A DNA stretch of 5,115 nt from Cyanobacteriota bacterium. GTDB lineage: Bacteria > Cyanobacteriota > Cyanobacteriia > Phormidesmidales > Phormidesmidaceae. The position numbers were made by a program, and so were the translations under genes. Where the stretch lies: the NCBI GenBank assembly GCA_027483425.1, contig JAIXUR010000055.1, positions 1 through 5,115 of the forward strand, in the 5' to 3' direction. Positions 4,453-5,115 of the stretch are shown here, one piece after another. The notes below the pieces were generated by a model. The model saw nothing but the letters and a program-made list of their open reading frames with translations, did not search any database and was not told the DNA's origin. Each line of letters opens with the position of its first letter. Position 1 is the first letter of the stretch.

Positions 4453-5115
4453 ATGAAACAAATTCCCGCCCCCTTTTGGACATTAATTCTCGGTATTGTA
4501 GTCACCTTGGTCAGCCTGTGGGTGGGGCAAAACAACCATCTGCTGCCAGTGCAGGCCTCAGAACAGGCACCCCTGATAGATGACCTGTTTAACGCCATGG
4601 TAACCATTGGCACGGCCCTGTTTATTGTGGTGCAGGGGGCAATTGTCTATTCCATGATTCGGTTTCGCCGCCGCAAGGGCGATGACACCGATGGCCTGCC
4701 GATCGACGGCAACCTGCCCCTAGAAGCCTTGTGGACCGCCATTCCTGCGGTCATTGTGGTCGGTCTGGGGCTGTACAGCGTGGTGGTGTTTCAGGAAATG
4801 GGGGGCTTTTCGCCCGGTGGCCACCATGGCCATGGCACCATGGTGGCGATGGCACCCCAGCCGTCGGTGGTGGATATCGATCCCCTGCTGGCCCAGGCTG
4901 GCCCAGATGGCGGGATTGACTCCAAGGTTCAGGTCTACGGCTTTGGGGCCAGCTCCCGAGGTTCGGGCAACCCGCCCGACCTGACCGTCAACGTAACGGG
5001 TATGCAGTACGCCTGGATCTTTCGCTACCCCGGCACTGGCATTGTCGATGGTGAACTCCACGTACCCGTGGGTCAGGATGTACAGCTGATCATTGAGGCT
5101 CAAGATGTGATCCAC
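4453..5115 (+). CDS. ctaC: Cytochrome c oxidase subunit II (CtaC/CoxB), 3'-truncated by window end
   Basis: The 221 visible codons encode the N-terminal part of the subunit that accepts electrons from cytochrome c or plastocyanin at the CuA centre of an aa3-type terminal oxidase. A first hydrophobic segment (about 8-25) is followed by the two transmembrane helices typical of the family (about 46-69 and 92-113), with the FRRRKGD cytoplasmic turn between them. A His/Met-containing linker (His124, His125, His127, Met130, Met133) leads to the cupredoxin domain from about residue 175, with DLTVNVTGMQYAWIF and ELHVPVGQDVQL. The window stops at DVIH, whose His221 should be the first CuA ligand. The Cys-x3-Cys-x3-His part lies outside. 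Cyanobacteria usually carry ctaD and ctaE next, so this probably opens a ctaCDE operon. No frameshift is visible. Confidence 0.95.
   Translation, partial: MKQIPAPFWTLILGIVVTLVSLWVGQNNHLLPVQASEQAPLIDDLFNAMVTIGTALFIVVQGAIVYSMIRFRRRKGDDTDGLPIDGNLPLEALWTAIPAVIVVGLGLYSVVVFQEMGGFSPGGHHGHGTMVAMAPQPSVVDIDPLLAQAGPDGGIDSKVQVYGFGASSRGSGNPPDLTVNVTGMQYAWIFRYPGTGIVDGELHVPVGQDVQLIIEAQDVIH
4820..4847. other. Perfect 10-bp inverted repeat inside ctaC
   Basis: GCCACCATGG (4820-4829) and CCATGGTGGC (4838-4847) are exact reverse complements around an 8-nt loop that itself contains CCATGG in overlap. The dyad encodes the His-rich part of the linker after the third hydrophobic segment. It may be a by-product of His/Met/Gly codon use or a real mRNA hairpin within the gene. 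Confidence 0.7.

Noticed and set aside
4395..4613. Minus-strand 72-codon frame across the ctaC start
   Set aside because: It overlaps the ctaC ribosome binding site and N-terminus on the opposite strand and has no supporting features.
4820..4830. GCCACCATGG matching a eukaryotic Kozak sequence
   Set aside because: It lies inside a bacterial coding sequence; the match is coincidental and the dyad explains its composition.
4720..5115. Minus-strand open frame opposite ctaC
   Set aside because: It lies entirely antisense to the clearly real ctaC and shows no family features; it is a codon-bias shadow.

Overview
The window looks like a piece of a cyanobacterial chromosome, most like the filamentous or unicellular Leptolyngbya/Nodosilinea-type lineages. 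Three things point there: a sigma factor with the signature of cyanobacterial group 2 RpoD paralogues, a CtaC whose sequence follows the cyanobacterial cytochrome oxidase subunit II pattern, and five exact copies of the HIP1 palindrome (GCGATCGC), about one per kilobase. The genus is inference; no rRNA or other marker is present.

Layout. Positions 1-1091 contain no gene I can support. They hold a heptamer tandem repeat at the left edge, several hairpin-capable inverted repeats, and the leader of the sigma gene. A complete group 2 sigma factor (1092-2075, +) follows and ends in a very strong hairpin-plus-T-tract terminator (2090-2140). Convergent to it, on the minus strand, is a complete 608-residue diguanylate cyclase with TPR, PAS, PAS and GGDEF modules (3979 down to 2153). 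A 473-bp intergenic region (3980-4452) then separates this gene from the divergent ctaC (cytochrome c oxidase subunit II, 4453 to beyond the right edge). ctaC is cut exactly at the first CuA-ligand histidine codon.

How the parts may relate. All three genes are monocistronic or operon-leading and are not obviously one system: a stress- or nutrient-type sigma factor, a c-di-GMP-producing sensor, and the start of a probable ctaCDE respiratory oxidase operon. The only shared regulatory space is the 3980-4452 divergent region. It carries a three-copy 17-nt tandem repeat, an AAGGAT repeat cluster and mutually exclusive hairpins upstream of ctaC. That region and the long sigma-gene leader are the most worthwhile parts to examine. 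I see no defence island, mobile element, CRISPR array, tRNA or rRNA, and no clear evidence of a novel multi-gene system.
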